64,000 nt of DNA from SZUA-265 sp966249405 (GTDB lineage: Bacteria > Myxococcota_A > Polyangia > Polyangiales > Polyangiaceae), in NCBI GenBank assembly GCA_966249405.1, contig CBINDO010000002.1, positions 14,929-78,928 on the forward strand, given 5' to 3'. The translations under genes were made by a program, and so were the position numbers. The notes under the pieces were generated by a model, which did no database searches, had not been told where the DNA came from, and saw nothing but the letters and a program-made list of their open reading frames with translations. Positions 16,895 to 26,208 of the stretch are shown piece after piece. The stretch's first letter is position 1. Each line of letters starts with the position of its first letter.

Positions 16895-17710
16895 ATGGCC
16901 TGGGCAGCTTCGCTTTTGCCTGATGCCGCGTGGTTGTGGCCTGCTCTGAGCTCCGCGCTCGTGAACTGCGTGATTCTGGCGGCGGTGTTCGTGCCGCTCG
17001 AACAGTTGCTGCCAGCCCGCGTCATGCGCGTTTTCCGAGACCAGTGGGCCACCGACCTCGCGTTCTTCATGGGACAATACCTCCTCTTCGGCGCGGTCGC
17101 GAGCGCGCTCCTCGTCGCGGTGAGACGCGCTCTCGAAGGCTGCGCCATCGTGCCAGCCGCCGCCGGACTCCAGACGTCGCTGATGGTCGCGCTGGGGGCG
17201 GTGATCGCTGGCGACGTGCTCGTCTACTGGTTTCATCGCGCTTGCCATCAGTCGGAGTTCTTGTGGCGCTTCCATCGCGTCCACCACTCGTCGACGAGTT
17301 TGGATTGGCTGGCCGCGCATCGTGAACACCCGGTAGACGGCTGGCTCACCCAGCTCTTTCAGAATGCACCTGCCTTGGTTTTGGGCGTGCGGATCGAGTA
17401 CCTGGCCGGGCTGGTGTTGTTTCGCAACGCGTGGGCGATCTTCATCCACTCCAACGTTCGGGTAGACGTGGGGCCTCTGCGTTACCTCGTGGGAGCTCCC
17501 GAGCTGCATCGGTACCATCACGCCAAGGTCGCCCAAACGCGGCACAACTTCGCCAACCTGGCGCCGTGGTTGGACGTCGTGTTCGGCACCTATTGCCGGC
17601 CGGAGCCCGACGCAACCTACGAGCTCGGTGTGCCGGAAGTTACCGCGCAGGGTTACTTGCCTCAGCTCGCGGAACCATTCCGCCCTGCGCCGTTGCGCGC
17701 CGCGCGTTGA
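16895..17710 (+). CDS. Sterol desaturase / fatty acid hydroxylase family membrane protein
   Basis: 271 residues with four or more membrane helices and the three di-iron histidine clusters of the family: HRACH (HxxxH), HRVHH (HxxHH) and HRYHH (HxxHH), plus an extra HREHP and HSNVR. Members oxidise or desaturate membrane lipids, carotenoids or sterols with O2 and an electron donor. Some myxobacteria make sterols, so a sterol substrate is possible, but the sequence alone does not decide. Immediately follows the small lipoprotein gene. Confidence 0.85.
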   Translation: MAWAASLLPDAAWLWPALSSALVNCVILAAVFVPLEQLLPARVMRVFRDQWATDLAFFMGQYLLFGAVASALLVAVRRALEGCAIVPAAAGLQTSLMVALGAVIAGDVLVYWFHRACHQSEFLWRFHRVHHSSTSLDWLAAHREHPVDGWLTQLFQNAPALVLGVRIEYLAGLVLFRNAWAIFIHSNVRVDVGPLRYLVGAPELHRYHHAKVAQTRHNFANLAPWLDVVFGTYCRPEPDATYELGVPEVTAQGYLPQLAEPFRPAPLRAAR

Positions 17711-18001
17711 GCGTTCGCGCAACCAACGCGCGGGGCTGCGGCGCCGCGCCCGAGCGAACGGGCGGGGGCACCTATTGGGTTACCGCCCTTTTCGAATGCG
17801 GAGCCCGCCGCCGGAGGGTATCGACCAATCACGGGAATCGCCGCTCACGTCCTGCTGCGAGGCCAGATTCTGCCGCTGCACAGCTACGACCTCGGCGCTG
17901 CGGACCTCGAGTGGCGAAAGCCGATGGGAGTGCTCGCTCCCCGGGCGCGCCTTTCGCTGCCGCGTTCGACATCTCGCGACGCAAAGAAACGGGAGGTAGC
18001 A

Positions 18002-18436
18002 CTAGTTGAGCAGGTTCTTCTTCGGCGTCTTGGACTTCCAGATCGTGTCCCAGTTCTTGCGATAGGTGTCGCTGGCCACCTGCGCGGGGTGGCCACGTGT
18101 CTCACCGCTAGTCGTGGTCTCGGAGGCGACCTGAGCCGGCGCGGTTGCGGCGGACGTGGCTCTGACGGCAGGTCCGGCGTAGTGCACCTCGACGTCGCAG
18201 AGTGGTGTCTGACCGCGCTGACGCAGCGTGACGAGCTCGCCGTGGATCGGTTTGCCCTCCTCCAACGGTTGCACGACGCCGGCTTCCAGGTTCGTGCCGC
18301 GCTTACGCAAGATGTGCAGGCCTTTGCCGTCATCGGTCCGGCCACACACCAGCGCGACGTCCTCGGACGTGGCGGCCTTGGGCGCCTTGGGGGTGGGAGC
18401 GAGTTTGGTGGGCTTGGGCATGAAGGTACGCTTCAC
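18002..18436 (-). CDS. Conserved-looking hypothetical protein
   Basis: 144 residues from GTG 18436 (AAGG 8 bases upstream) or from ATG 18421. Lys/Pro-rich N-terminus, then a compact beta-rich segment (VALVCGRTDDGKGLHILRKR...GELVTLRQRGQTPLCDVEVHY), then a low-complexity tail with two VASxT repeats and a basic C-terminus. No signal peptide or membrane segment. Not recognised. It follows the SH3-domain gene on the same strand after a 36-bp gap, probably in one operon. The 290 bp downstream of its stop hold no credible gene. Confidence 0.6.
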   Translation of the reverse strand: MKRTFMPKPTKLAPTPKAPKAATSEDVALVCGRTDDGKGLHILRKRGTNLEAGVVQPLEEGKPIHGELVTLRQRGQTPLCDVEVHYAGPAVRATSAATAPAQVASETTTSGETRGHPAQVASDTYRKNWDTIWKSKTPKKNLLN

Positions 18437-18472
18437 ACACTGGACCTTATCGGGTCCAGGTCAAGGGCCCAG

Positions 18473-19402
18473 CTACATCGCGAGCGCGTTTTTGTGGACC
18501 CAGCCTTCGTTGCCCTTGGCGTCGTATCGGACGCGGTACCAATCTTCTTGTCGACCTGTGACGACGACGCGGGTTCCGTACAAGATGCGGGAGACGACTT
18601 CGCCATCGTCCGGAGCGGAGCGGATGCGCGCAGAGTTCCAGATGATCGTCGCGGTCCCCGAGGCTTGAACGACGGCGGTGTCCGCGGATGGGGTCTCCGA
18701 TAGCGACGGCGCGGCGAGCTCGACCATGTAGAAGACGAGATACTTGGCGTGGGTGTGTTCCACGCCGCGTAACGTCGCGGTGAGGAACTCGCGTTTGGCG
18801 CAGGCGACCAGCGCCTCGGCGACCTCGTCGCTGAACGTCGTGCTCTTGCCTTTGAGCACGCGCGTGATCTTCTCCTTCGAGAAGTCGAGGTCGAAGCCGA
18901 TCGAAAGGGTGCCGGTGGCGCCCTTGGCCGGCTCACACGTGGTGAGGCCCTGGAGGCGCTCTTTGGCGATGGCTTCGAACGCAGGCTTGTCGCACTGACT
19001 CAACTTGCGGTCTTGCTCGTCGTGGCAGTTGACGATCAGCTCCTTCGACACCGTGGCGACCGGCCCGCCTGCGGCGTTGGCCGCGACGTTGCCCTCTTCG
19101 TTCACGGCGAGGCCCGACACGGGAACGGCGCCGGTCGCCGGCGGTTCTGCCGGATCGTGAGCGTCGCGGGGCGCGGCCTTCGGCTTGTCTTCGTTCTGAG
19201 TCGGGACTTCCGGCACCAGACGCAACCCGGACAAGGTCGGCCACAGGGCGCCAATGGCGAAACAAACCGCTGCAATTACGCCGACTTGAACGAGTTTTGG
19301 CGAATCCGTTTCGGGGGCGGGGTTTTCGACTTTCACGGGACGCAGAGCCACAACTGGAGGCGAATACCATGCCTGGGGACGGAAGGAAAATCCCCGGTGC
19401 AC
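18473..19402 (-). CDS. Membrane-anchored protein with C-terminal SH3 domain
   Basis: 309 residues from GTG 19402; the start is uncertain. One membrane helix (VQVGVIAAVCFAIGALW) near residue 45 and an acidic linker are followed by a region with conserved Cys (NCHDEQDRKLSQCD, TTCEP) resembling the AgmX/TonB-type C-terminal domains of myxobacteria. A bacterial SH3 domain closes the protein (ARIRSAPDDGEVVSRILYGT ... DWYRVRYDAKGNEGWVHKN). SH3_3 domains often bind cell-wall peptides. Likely a periplasm-facing cell-envelope protein, co-transcribed with the small protein downstream. Confidence 0.72.
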   Translation of the reverse strand: MHRGFSFRPQAWYSPPVVALRPVKVENPAPETDSPKLVQVGVIAAVCFAIGALWPTLSGLRLVPEVPTQNEDKPKAAPRDAHDPAEPPATGAVPVSGLAVNEEGNVAANAAGGPVATVSKELIVNCHDEQDRKLSQCDKPAFEAIAKERLQGLTTCEPAKGATGTLSIGFDLDFSKEKITRVLKGKSTTFSDEVAEALVACAKREFLTATLRGVEHTHAKYLVFYMVELAAPSLSETPSADTAVVQASGTATIIWNSARIRSAPDDGEVVSRILYGTRVVVTGRQEDWYRVRYDAKGNEGWVHKNALAM

Positions 19403-19541
19403 CCGACCGTCGTCGCACCACTTGGGAAGCGGATCATCGAAAGCCGAGCGGCCCGACTGAAATCTCCGGTCCGAGATGGCGCGGTGCGTCGCTTTGGCTT
19501 GGCCGCGCGCCTCGGGATCCGACTACAAGTCCCGCGGCTCT

Positions 19542-20720
19542 ATGTCGGACGCACGCAGGCCACTGCGCATCTACTATTTCACCTTCTACGCGAGCATGGC
19601 CGTGTACTTGCCGTACTTCCCTTCGTGGCTGCGCAACCACGGCATCGAGGGGCTGCCGATGAGCGTGCTGATGGCGTTGCTGCCGACGATGAACGTGTTT
19701 GGACCGCCAGGGTTCGGGTTGCTCGCCGACAGCTTGGGGTTGCGTGGCAAGCTATTGCGCTGGGCGTCCACCGGTGCAGCCGTTTCGTTCGTGCCGCTGA
19801 TGATGTACACGTTGCTCGCGGACGCGGTCTCGTTCCCCGTGGTGTTCGCGACGTGTCTCGGGTTTGCGTTCTTTCGAACCCCGATGAATTTGATGGCGGA
19901 CGTGGTGGCGCTCGAGCAGGGCGACGACTTCTCTCGCTTGAGGTTGTGGGGCTCGCTGGGGTTCATGATCGCCGTGCCGATCGTCGGGCACTACTTGAAC
20001 TTGTCGTCCAGCTGGGGGCTGCCGGCGCTGATGGCGTTGCTCTTGTGCTTGTCTCAGATAACCACGATGTGGATGCCGGACCAAGCCAAGGTGCCGCAAC
20101 GCGCCGTGCTCAAGGACGTCAAGCGCGTCATCGCCGACCGAGGCTTCTTGGCGTTCTTGTGTGCGGCGTGTCTGGGGCAGGCCGCTCACGTCGGTTACGA
20201 CATGGTGCTGTCCATGCACCTGTCGGATCTCGGCATGTCGGGGACGGCGGTCGGCTGGGCGTGGTCGCTCGCCACCGCTTCGGAGATCGGCGTGATGGCC
20301 TACGCGCCCCGCTTCTTGACGTCGGGGAACGCGCCGCGTCTGCTCTTGGCGTCACTCTTGGTTCAGGCGTTGCGTTGGCTGCTGATGTCGGTGGTGACGG
20401 ACCACACGTGGCTGCTCGCGTTGCAGGGGTTGCACGCCGTGAGCTTCGGCCTGCGCTGGGTGGCGTGTATGTTGATCGTTTCGCGCGTCGGGCAACGGGT
20501 CGGCGCACTGGCGACGATACAGGGCCTACACTTGACGGCGACTTCGCTCGGGTCGGTGCTGGGTATGTTCGTGGCCGGGCTCTTGTTCAAGAGTGAGGGC
20601 GGGGCCCAGGTGTTTGCAGTCTCGGCGGGTTTGGGCGTCGCCGCGGCGGTGTGCGCGCTCGTGTACTGCCTGTTGCCGGCGAGCGGTTGGTCGCAAGTGC
20701 GTCAAGAGAACGCCGCTTGA
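19542..20720 (+). CDS. MFS transporter (MFS_1-like, 12 membrane helices)
   Basis: 392 residues from ATG 19542. About twelve hydrophobic helices in two six-helix halves, with the N-half loop motif GLLADSLGLRGKLLRW and RTPMNLMADVVALEQGDDFSRLRLWGSLGF, typical of the MFS_1-like group that includes phenylpropionate (HcaT-type) and nucleoside permeases. Substrate cannot be read from the sequence. The last 19 bp overlap the convergent HDOD gene tail to tail. Confidence 0.88.
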   Translation: MSDARRPLRIYYFTFYASMAVYLPYFPSWLRNHGIEGLPMSVLMALLPTMNVFGPPGFGLLADSLGLRGKLLRWASTGAAVSFVPLMMYTLLADAVSFPVVFATCLGFAFFRTPMNLMADVVALEQGDDFSRLRLWGSLGFMIAVPIVGHYLNLSSSWGLPALMALLLCLSQITTMWMPDQAKVPQRAVLKDVKRVIADRGFLAFLCAACLGQAAHVGYDMVLSMHLSDLGMSGTAVGWAWSLATASEIGVMAYAPRFLTSGNAPRLLLASLLVQALRWLLMSVVTDHTWLLALQGLHAVSFGLRWVACMLIVSRVGQRVGALATIQGLHLTATSLGSVLGMFVAGLLFKSEGGAQVFAVSAGLGVAAAVCALVYCLLPASGWSQVRQENAA

Positions 20721-21643
20721 GCGGTCTTGCGCGCCTCGACGAGCTCTGCCCAACAGGAGTTCAGGTGCGTTGTGGTCACGCCTGCGTTAGCCAGATCCTC
20801 GCCCGCGCCGAGTTCGGCTTCGAGCTGCGGCGTCAATTGCGCGGACTCCTGCAGGTGATGATCGATGACGTTGGCGAGCCGAACGTAGGCGACGAGCTGA
20901 ACCAGGATCGGGTCTACGTCGGCACCACTCGCCCGCCACGGCTGGTGATGCAAGGCCACGGTTTGGGCCACGATCTCCGGTAGGTTCCACGCGTTGAGCA
21001 CGTGCGCGCCCAACACGGCGTGGTCGTAGCCGAGCTGGCGACGTTCCTTGTGGTGTGCGCCTTCGGCGCGCAGTTCGTCCGGAGTGAACGTTTCGTAGTC
21101 GAGCTCCTCCGCTTGCAGCAGTAGCAACTTGCCGAGATCGTGCATCAGGCCACACAGAAATACCTGATTGGCCCCGATCCATTTGCGCGACTGCGCTAAC
21201 CTGGTGCCGATGGCCGCAACGCCGGTGCAGTGATTGCGCAGCCCCAACGCAACGCGATTGGTGCCCGGAAACAGCCCCATTACCGCGATCGCCGTCACCA
21301 ACTGATAGATGGTACTCGTGCCGAGACGCATCAACGCTTGTTCGATCGTGTCCACGGGCTGCCCCACTCGAAACAGTGCGCTGTTGGCCAGCCGCATCAC
21401 GCGCGCCGCGACCGCCGGATCGTTGCGGATCACTGCGGTGAGCGCCGGGACGTTGCAGTCTGGACTCGACACCATGGTCATCACGCGCTGGGCGACCACG
21501 GGGAATGGTTTCAGTCCGCTCAGCTTGGCCGCCTGCGCTGCCAAGCTATTGGCCGCCTCACTCTCCGAACCGTCGTCGCAGTCGTCGTACCAATACCTGA
21601 CGTTCGCGGGCTGCATCGACTTGGAATTGCTGGCGGATTTCAT
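20702..21643 (-). CDS. HDOD-domain signalling protein
   Basis: 313 residues from ATG 21643; the frame is open further upstream but that part is antisense to the DUF72 gene. The HDOD domain covers about 40-240: LKPFPVVAQRVMTMVSSPD, VIRNDPAVAARVMRLANSAL, TSTIYQLVTAIAVMG, and an HD-type CGLMHDLGKLLLL with HHQPW later. HDOD proteins act as signalling adaptors, often in motility and c-di-GMP circuits. Most lack a catalytic metal site, while this one keeps an HD pair. The C-terminal 80 residues are helical and unassigned. Confidence 0.88.
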   Translation of the reverse strand: MKSASNSKSMQPANVRYWYDDCDDGSESEAANSLAAQAAKLSGLKPFPVVAQRVMTMVSSPDCNVPALTAVIRNDPAVAARVMRLANSALFRVGQPVDTIEQALMRLGTSTIYQLVTAIAVMGLFPGTNRVALGLRNHCTGVAAIGTRLAQSRKWIGANQVFLCGLMHDLGKLLLLQAEELDYETFTPDELRAEGAHHKERRQLGYDHAVLGAHVLNAWNLPEIVAQTVALHHQPWRASGADVDPILVQLVAYVRLANVIDHHLQESAQLTPQLEAELGAGEDLANAGVTTTHLNSCWAELVEARKTAQAAFS

Positions 21644-21766
21644 GAGGGCGAGTACGTCACGAAGGGCGAGGCGCTTTAGAACACAGCAGGAAAATCGAGC
21701 GGCCGCAGGGCGTGGATTGGCGGGGTTCGAGCGGGCAACACACGGGTTCTGATGTAGGCTTTCAAA

Positions 21767-22792
21767 GTGGCGCAACAGCGAACATCGCCGACCATCCACG
21801 AGGCCTCCGTTCATGAATACCAGGCCGCGCTCGAACTCGCGGGGGAGGCTCGTCGCCCAGCCCAGATTGGTCGGGTGGCGTTCGGCACGGCGGGGTGGAC
21901 GGACCCCACGTTGCTCCGCGAAGGGCGCTTCTACCCCAAGGGGTTGCGTTCGGCTCGCGACCGCCTCGATTATTACGCCCAGCACTTTCCGTTCGTCGAA
22001 GTCGACGCCACCTATTATGCATTGCTTCCGCCCGCGCAGGCGGAGCAGTGGCTGACGCATACGCCACCTTCGTTCACCTTCGACATCAAGGCTCACCCCG
22101 TGCTCACGGGTCAACCTTTCGAGACTCGGCGGCTCCCCCAGGATCTGAGAAATGCGCTCGGCGAAGACGGCCCCGCTCGCGTGTACGCCGATTCTCTGCC
22201 GCCCGAGATCAGCGGTGAGATCGAGGCCAGGTTCCGGCAATTCGTCGAGCCGCTCAACAGCCGCGGCCGGTTGGGGGCGGTGCTGCTCCAATTTCCGCCT
22301 TGGTTCGTGCACTCGCGTGTCAACGTCGAGCGTATCGAACGACTCGCGGCGCGGTGGGCCGACGTGCCGTTAGCGGTCGAGTTCCGTCACGCGAGTTGGA
22401 CCACCGCGCGCAGTCTGGAGCGAACGCTCGCTTTGTTAGCGCGACTGAAGTTGACGTGGGTGTGTGTCGACGCACCCGACGGCGCGGTCGACGAAGCCTC
22501 CGGCGAACACCGTCCCGTCGGCGGGTGGGCGGTCACCAATCCGCGCCTGGCGGTCGTCAGGTTCCATGGCAGAAACGCGCGCGGCTGGGCGAAAAAGGGC
22601 GCCAGCGTGCACGAGCGCTTCAGTTATCTCTATGGCGCGGAGGAACTGCGGCCGTGGACCGCGCGCTTGCTCGAATTAGCGGCGCGTGCCGAGCAGGTGC
22701 ACGCGACGTTCAACAACTGTTACCGCGACTACGCGGTCCTGAACGCCAAAGAGCTAGCGGCGCTTTTGGCTCGAACCGGCGGCGAGGGCTAG
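21767..22792 (+). CDS. DUF72 (YecE-like) protein
   Basis: 341 residues from GTG 21767. A TIM-barrel-like DUF72 fold: RVAFGTAGWTDPTL, EGRFYPKG, VEVDATYYALLPPAQAEQW, FDIKAHPVLTG, LGAVLLQFPPWF, VEFRHASW, and the C-terminal signature TFNNCYRDYAVLNAKEL. Biochemical function of the family is unknown. Gene pairs of DUF72 with nucleic-acid enzymes are reported but not seen here. Confidence 0.88.
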   Translation: MAQQRTSPTIHEASVHEYQAALELAGEARRPAQIGRVAFGTAGWTDPTLLREGRFYPKGLRSARDRLDYYAQHFPFVEVDATYYALLPPAQAEQWLTHTPPSFTFDIKAHPVLTGQPFETRRLPQDLRNALGEDGPARVYADSLPPEISGEIEARFRQFVEPLNSRGRLGAVLLQFPPWFVHSRVNVERIERLAARWADVPLAVEFRHASWTTARSLERTLALLARLKLTWVCVDAPDGAVDEASGEHRPVGGWAVTNPRLAVVRFHGRNARGWAKKGASVHERFSYLYGAEELRPWTARLLELAARAEQVHATFNNCYRDYAVLNAKELAALLARTGGEG

Positions 22793-22853
22793 CCCTTTGG
22801 GGGTCGCGGGCGCGAAAACAACGTGATACGTCCATGCCAACCAAGAGGAGCGC

Positions 22854-23993
22854 GTGGAACGGCCCAAGACCAACATCTGCCTGAACATGATCGTGAAGAA
22901 CGAAACAGCGGTGTTGCCGCGGCTGTTCCGGTCACTCAAGGACTACATCGATTATTACGTGATCGTGGACACGGGGTCCACGGACGGCACCATCGAGCTC
23001 ATCAAGAGCGAGATGTCGGCCTACGGCATTTTCGGAGAAGTACACCGCCGCCCGTGGGTCAACTTTGGCGTCAACCGGCAGCAAGCGCTCGAACTCGCCG
23101 TGCGCGCCGACCGCTGCGACTGGGCGCTCTTCATCGACGCGGACGAAGAGCTCGGTGTATCGGACCCGGCCTTCTACGAGAAGCTGGAACCGGGCGTCAG
23201 CTACGACATCGAGAAGCACCACTCCGGCACGCGTTACGCGGTGCCGCACCTCGTGAACATACGGGCCGCGAAGTGGAGGTGGGAAGGCCCTGTGCACAAC
23301 TACCTCGTCCACGTCGAGGGGCCGAAACAACGTAAGCTGCTGACGACCGTCTGGATCATCTACCACTCGGGGCAAGGGGCAAAGTCTCACGGCGTAACAC
23401 CCGAGGAGAAGTATCTTCGCGACGCAAAGCTCCTCGAAGAAGACCTGGTGGCGCATCCAGACAACGCTCGCAGCCAGTTCTACCTCGGGCAGTCGTACAA
23501 ACACGCCGGCCACCACGACAAGGCCATCGAAGCGTACCGAAAGCGCGCCAGCATGAACGGCTGGATCGAAGAGACGTTCATGGCCCAGCTCGAAGTGGGT
23601 CGCGTCGCGATCTTGCTCGGCTTGCCCGACGAGATCGTGCTCAAGGAGTTACTGGCCGCCTACGACATGAGACCCACGCGCGCCGAGCCTCTCCACGACC
23701 TCGCTCGTCACTTCCGCCAGAAGAAGGCCTACGGTAAGGCGTACTTGTTCGCGAAGATCGGCGCCGACACGCCGAGGCCCAAAGACTACCTATTCGTGAG
23801 CCAGGAAGTGTACGACTGGCGCTTGCTCGACGAACTGGGCGTTGCAGCCTACTGGGTCGGCCGTTACGCGGAGAGCAAGGCCGCGTGTGAGGAGATCTTC
23901 CGCCGCATCGAAGGCGGGCTCACGATTCCCGACGCGGACGCCAAGCGCCTGCGCGACAACATCGGGTACGCGAACGCGAAGTTGGGCGTTTAG
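22854..23993 (+). CDS. Family 2 glycosyltransferase with C-terminal TPR region
   Basis: 379 residues from GTG 22854 behind AGGAG. GT-A fold with CLNMIVKNETAVLPRLFRSL, VDTGSTDGT and the metal-binding DADEE, followed by VPHLVN and GPVHNYLV. The second half consists of TPR-like helices (NARSQFYLGQSYKHAGHHDKAIEAY...). This layout matches bacterial GT2-TPR proteins thought to modify peptides, lipids or surface glycans. No other glycan synthesis gene is adjacent. Confidence 0.88.
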   Translation: MERPKTNICLNMIVKNETAVLPRLFRSLKDYIDYYVIVDTGSTDGTIELIKSEMSAYGIFGEVHRRPWVNFGVNRQQALELAVRADRCDWALFIDADEELGVSDPAFYEKLEPGVSYDIEKHHSGTRYAVPHLVNIRAAKWRWEGPVHNYLVHVEGPKQRKLLTTVWIIYHSGQGAKSHGVTPEEKYLRDAKLLEEDLVAHPDNARSQFYLGQSYKHAGHHDKAIEAYRKRASMNGWIEETFMAQLEVGRVAILLGLPDEIVLKELLAAYDMRPTRAEPLHDLARHFRQKKAYGKAYLFAKIGADTPRPKDYLFVSQEVYDWRLLDELGVAAYWVGRYAESKAACEEIFRRIEGGLTIPDADAKRLRDNIGYANAKLGV

Positions 23994-24012
23994 GGGCCGC
24001 GAGGGCGGCCCC
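23993..24012 (+). terminator. Hairpin overlapping the glycosyltransferase stop codon
   Basis: Perfect 8-bp stem GGGGCCGC/GCGGCCCC with a GAGG loop that starts at the last base of the stop codon. No T-run. It shares its stem core with the hairpins at 10608 and 48167. Confidence 0.55.
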
Positions 24013-24344
24013 GGTTGGGGAGCAAGAACTGCGGCGACTTCGAGCTAAGGGGGCGTCAACCCGCCGCAATGCATGGCCCGCGCAATGCCAAATGGGTATG
24101 GGACCGGTTCCAAGAAGTGACTCCGGGTTCATCTTTGTCGAAGTCATCGATCGCTGGGCGCCCCGAAAAGTACACATACCGAGCAATCTCGAAGTGAGGC
24201 TAGCCACTCGTACCGCAAAGATCCGCCGTTGGAGATAATGGAGTGTAAACGCTACCGGTCGAGGGCGCGGGCGGCTCAAGGATCTTCTATGATGCATTCA
24301 ACGAGCGTTTCGCGCGACCAGACTAATTCGTGAGGTTATTGGCA
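24013..24344. other. 332-bp intergenic region before the first GH30 gene
   Basis: No coding sequence supported. It should hold the promoter of the GH30 gene. The only notable motif is TGTAAACGCTACC at 24244-24256, listed separately. Confidence 0.6.
24244..24256 (+). promoter_or_regulatory. Possible LacI/CRE-type operator half
   Basis: TGTAAACGCTACC resembles the core of LacI-family and catabolite-responsive operators (TGNAANCG) and lies about 90 bp before the start of the secreted GH30 gene. Only one half is well matched, and no copy was found before the GH67 or second GH30 gene. Confidence 0.2.
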
Positions 24345-26117
24345 ATGAAGAGACTGAGAATTTCGATACCTGCAGTGGGATTGGCCCTCGTGACCATCGC
24401 GTGTGGCGACGGCGGCGAGCCAGTCGACACCAACAATCCCGCGGCCACTGGCTCGACCACCACGCCGGCAGTCAACCCCACCGTAGCTCCGGTGACGCCG
24501 GGCGCTACCACTCCGGCAATCCCGAGCGGCACCACCGGGGCAACCGCAGGCGCAACTGGCATGACCGGAGGTGCAACTGGCATGACGGGTCCGACTGGCA
24601 CCACTGGTGGCGCGACGGGTCCGACTGGCACGACCGGCGGCCCAACCGGCCCATCAGGGCCAACGGGCGACACGGGCAATACGGACGTCACCACCACCAG
24701 TAGCACGACGCCCACCTCTTCGTCCTCCACGACCGAGACGACGACCACGCCACCCGACGAACCTGCGGGTCCCGAACCCACGCTCGTCACGTCGGGCCAA
24801 GGCGCCTACTGGCAGGTCGGCGAAGTTGCTGACGGCACCGGGGCGGCCACGGTCACGGTCAGCGATCAGGCTCAGCAGACCTTCTACGGCTTCGGCGGCT
24901 CCGTGAACGAAAAGGGCTGGGAAGTGCTGATGCAGCTGACCGAAGACGAGCGCAAGCTCGCCATGGAGATGCTCTTCGACGACGAGAAGGGCGCGAACTT
25001 CCGCTACATTCGCATCCCAATCGGAGCGAGCGACTACGCAACGAGTCGCTACACGCTCAACGACAATGACGGCGACTACGCGATGGACAAGTTTTCCATC
25101 GACCGCGACAAGATGTACCTGATCCCGTACATCAAGGCAGCGCTCGAGGTTAACCCAGACATTCATTTCTCGTCCAGCCCGTGGACACCACCGAAGTGGA
25201 TGAAGAACAACAACTCTTACGATGGGGGCACCAACGCAACCATCAAGGACGACGCTCAGACGCTGGATGCCCTCGCTCTGTACTTGGCGAAGTTCGTCGA
25301 GGAATACGCGAAGGAAGGCATCGAAGTGAAGGCCGTTTACCCGCAGAACGAGCCAGGTTTTGCCGATCAGGCTTACCCCATGTGCGGTTGGACCTCGGCG
25401 CAGATGACCAAATTCATCGGTCAGCACTTGGGTCCAACGTTCCAGGAGCGCGGCGTGGCTGCGGAAATTTGGATGGGCACGATGTCGAATACGCAAACGG
25501 ATGGCGGCATTGGTCAGGCCGTCATGTCCGACAACACCTCCAAGGGGTACGTAAAGGCATTCGGAATGCAATGGGGCATGGACGCCCAGCTAGGAACGTT
25601 CACCGCTTACGGTATGCCCGTATGGCAGAGCGAGCACAAGTGTGGCAACTACCCCTGGAATCCCGCCGGCGCGCCGGCGTTCAAGGCTGACAAGGCTCCA
25701 AACGATCATGCGTACGCTGTCGAGAGCTGGGGCTACATCAAGACTTGGATTTCCAAGGGAGCCAACGGATACATGGCCTGGAACATGGTCCTGGATACCG
25801 TCGGGAAAAGCCTAGATACCAACCGAGTGTGGCCTCAGAATTCCCTCCTCACCGTCGATACCGGGGCCAAGAAGCTGATTGCGACCCCGGCATATTACGT
25901 CTTCCGCCACGTCTCTCAGTACGTAGACGACGGGGCAAAGCGTTTGAACACTCAGGGTGGCGACGCGCTCGCCTTCAAGAACCCAGATGGTAGCGTCGTG
26001 GCCGTGATGTTCAACTCTGGCGGACAGGCCGCGCAAACAACGCTCTCGGCGGCGGGCAAGACGGTGTCGTTCTCCATTCCGGCAAACGGATGGGCCACGG
26101 TTAACCTGCAACCGTAG
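24345..26117 (+). CDS. GH30-family glycoside hydrolase lipoprotein
   Basis: 590 residues from ATG 24345 (GAGG 9 bases upstream). A signal peptide ends VTIAC, an imperfect lipobox. A 110-residue Thr/Gly/Pro linker follows, including collagen-like TGx repeats. The catalytic domain then runs to the end: FYGFGGSVNEKGW, RIPIGASDY, SIDRDKMYLIPYIKAAL, SSPWTPPKWMK. Acid/base Glu336 is in YPQNEPGF and nucleophile Glu430 in WQSEHKCG, with a small C-terminal beta domain. The pattern is nearest to the glucosylceramidase/beta-1,6-glucanase-like branch of GH30 rather than bacterial glucuronoxylanases; substrate uncertain. Probably cell-surface attached. Confidence 0.88.
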   Translation: MKRLRISIPAVGLALVTIACGDGGEPVDTNNPAATGSTTTPAVNPTVAPVTPGATTPAIPSGTTGATAGATGMTGGATGMTGPTGTTGGATGPTGTTGGPTGPSGPTGDTGNTDVTTTSSTTPTSSSSTTETTTTPPDEPAGPEPTLVTSGQGAYWQVGEVADGTGAATVTVSDQAQQTFYGFGGSVNEKGWEVLMQLTEDERKLAMEMLFDDEKGANFRYIRIPIGASDYATSRYTLNDNDGDYAMDKFSIDRDKMYLIPYIKAALEVNPDIHFSSSPWTPPKWMKNNNSYDGGTNATIKDDAQTLDALALYLAKFVEEYAKEGIEVKAVYPQNEPGFADQAYPMCGWTSAQMTKFIGQHLGPTFQERGVAAEIWMGTMSNTQTDGGIGQAVMSDNTSKGYVKAFGMQWGMDAQLGTFTAYGMPVWQSEHKCGNYPWNPAGAPAFKADKAPNDHAYAVESWGYIKTWISKGANGYMAWNMVLDTVGKSLDTNRVWPQNSLLTVDTGAKKLIATPAYYVFRHVSQYVDDGAKRLNTQGGDALAFKNPDGSVVAVMFNSGGQAAQTTLSAAGKTVSFSIPANGWATVNLQP

Positions 26118-26137
26118 TATCTTCAAGACGTGAAAGA

Positions 26138-26173
26138 GAAAGGGCGCCCCCAGAAGGAGCGCCCTTTCTTTTT
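26138..26173 (+). terminator. Intrinsic terminator after the first GH30 gene
   Basis: 10-bp stem GAAAGGGCGC/GCGCCCTTTC with an 11-nt loop, followed directly by TTTTT. A good rho-independent terminator on the plus strand. It may also act on the convergent minus-strand lipoprotein transcript. Confidence 0.85.
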
Positions 26174-26208
26174 GCACTAGCGTCGGTTACCGTCCGTATT
26201 TGTCGGCG

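Noticed and set aside
21644..22312. Upstream extension of the HDOD reading frame
   Set aside because: It is antisense to the DUF72 gene and gives no conserved sequence; the HDOD fold starts after ATG 21643.
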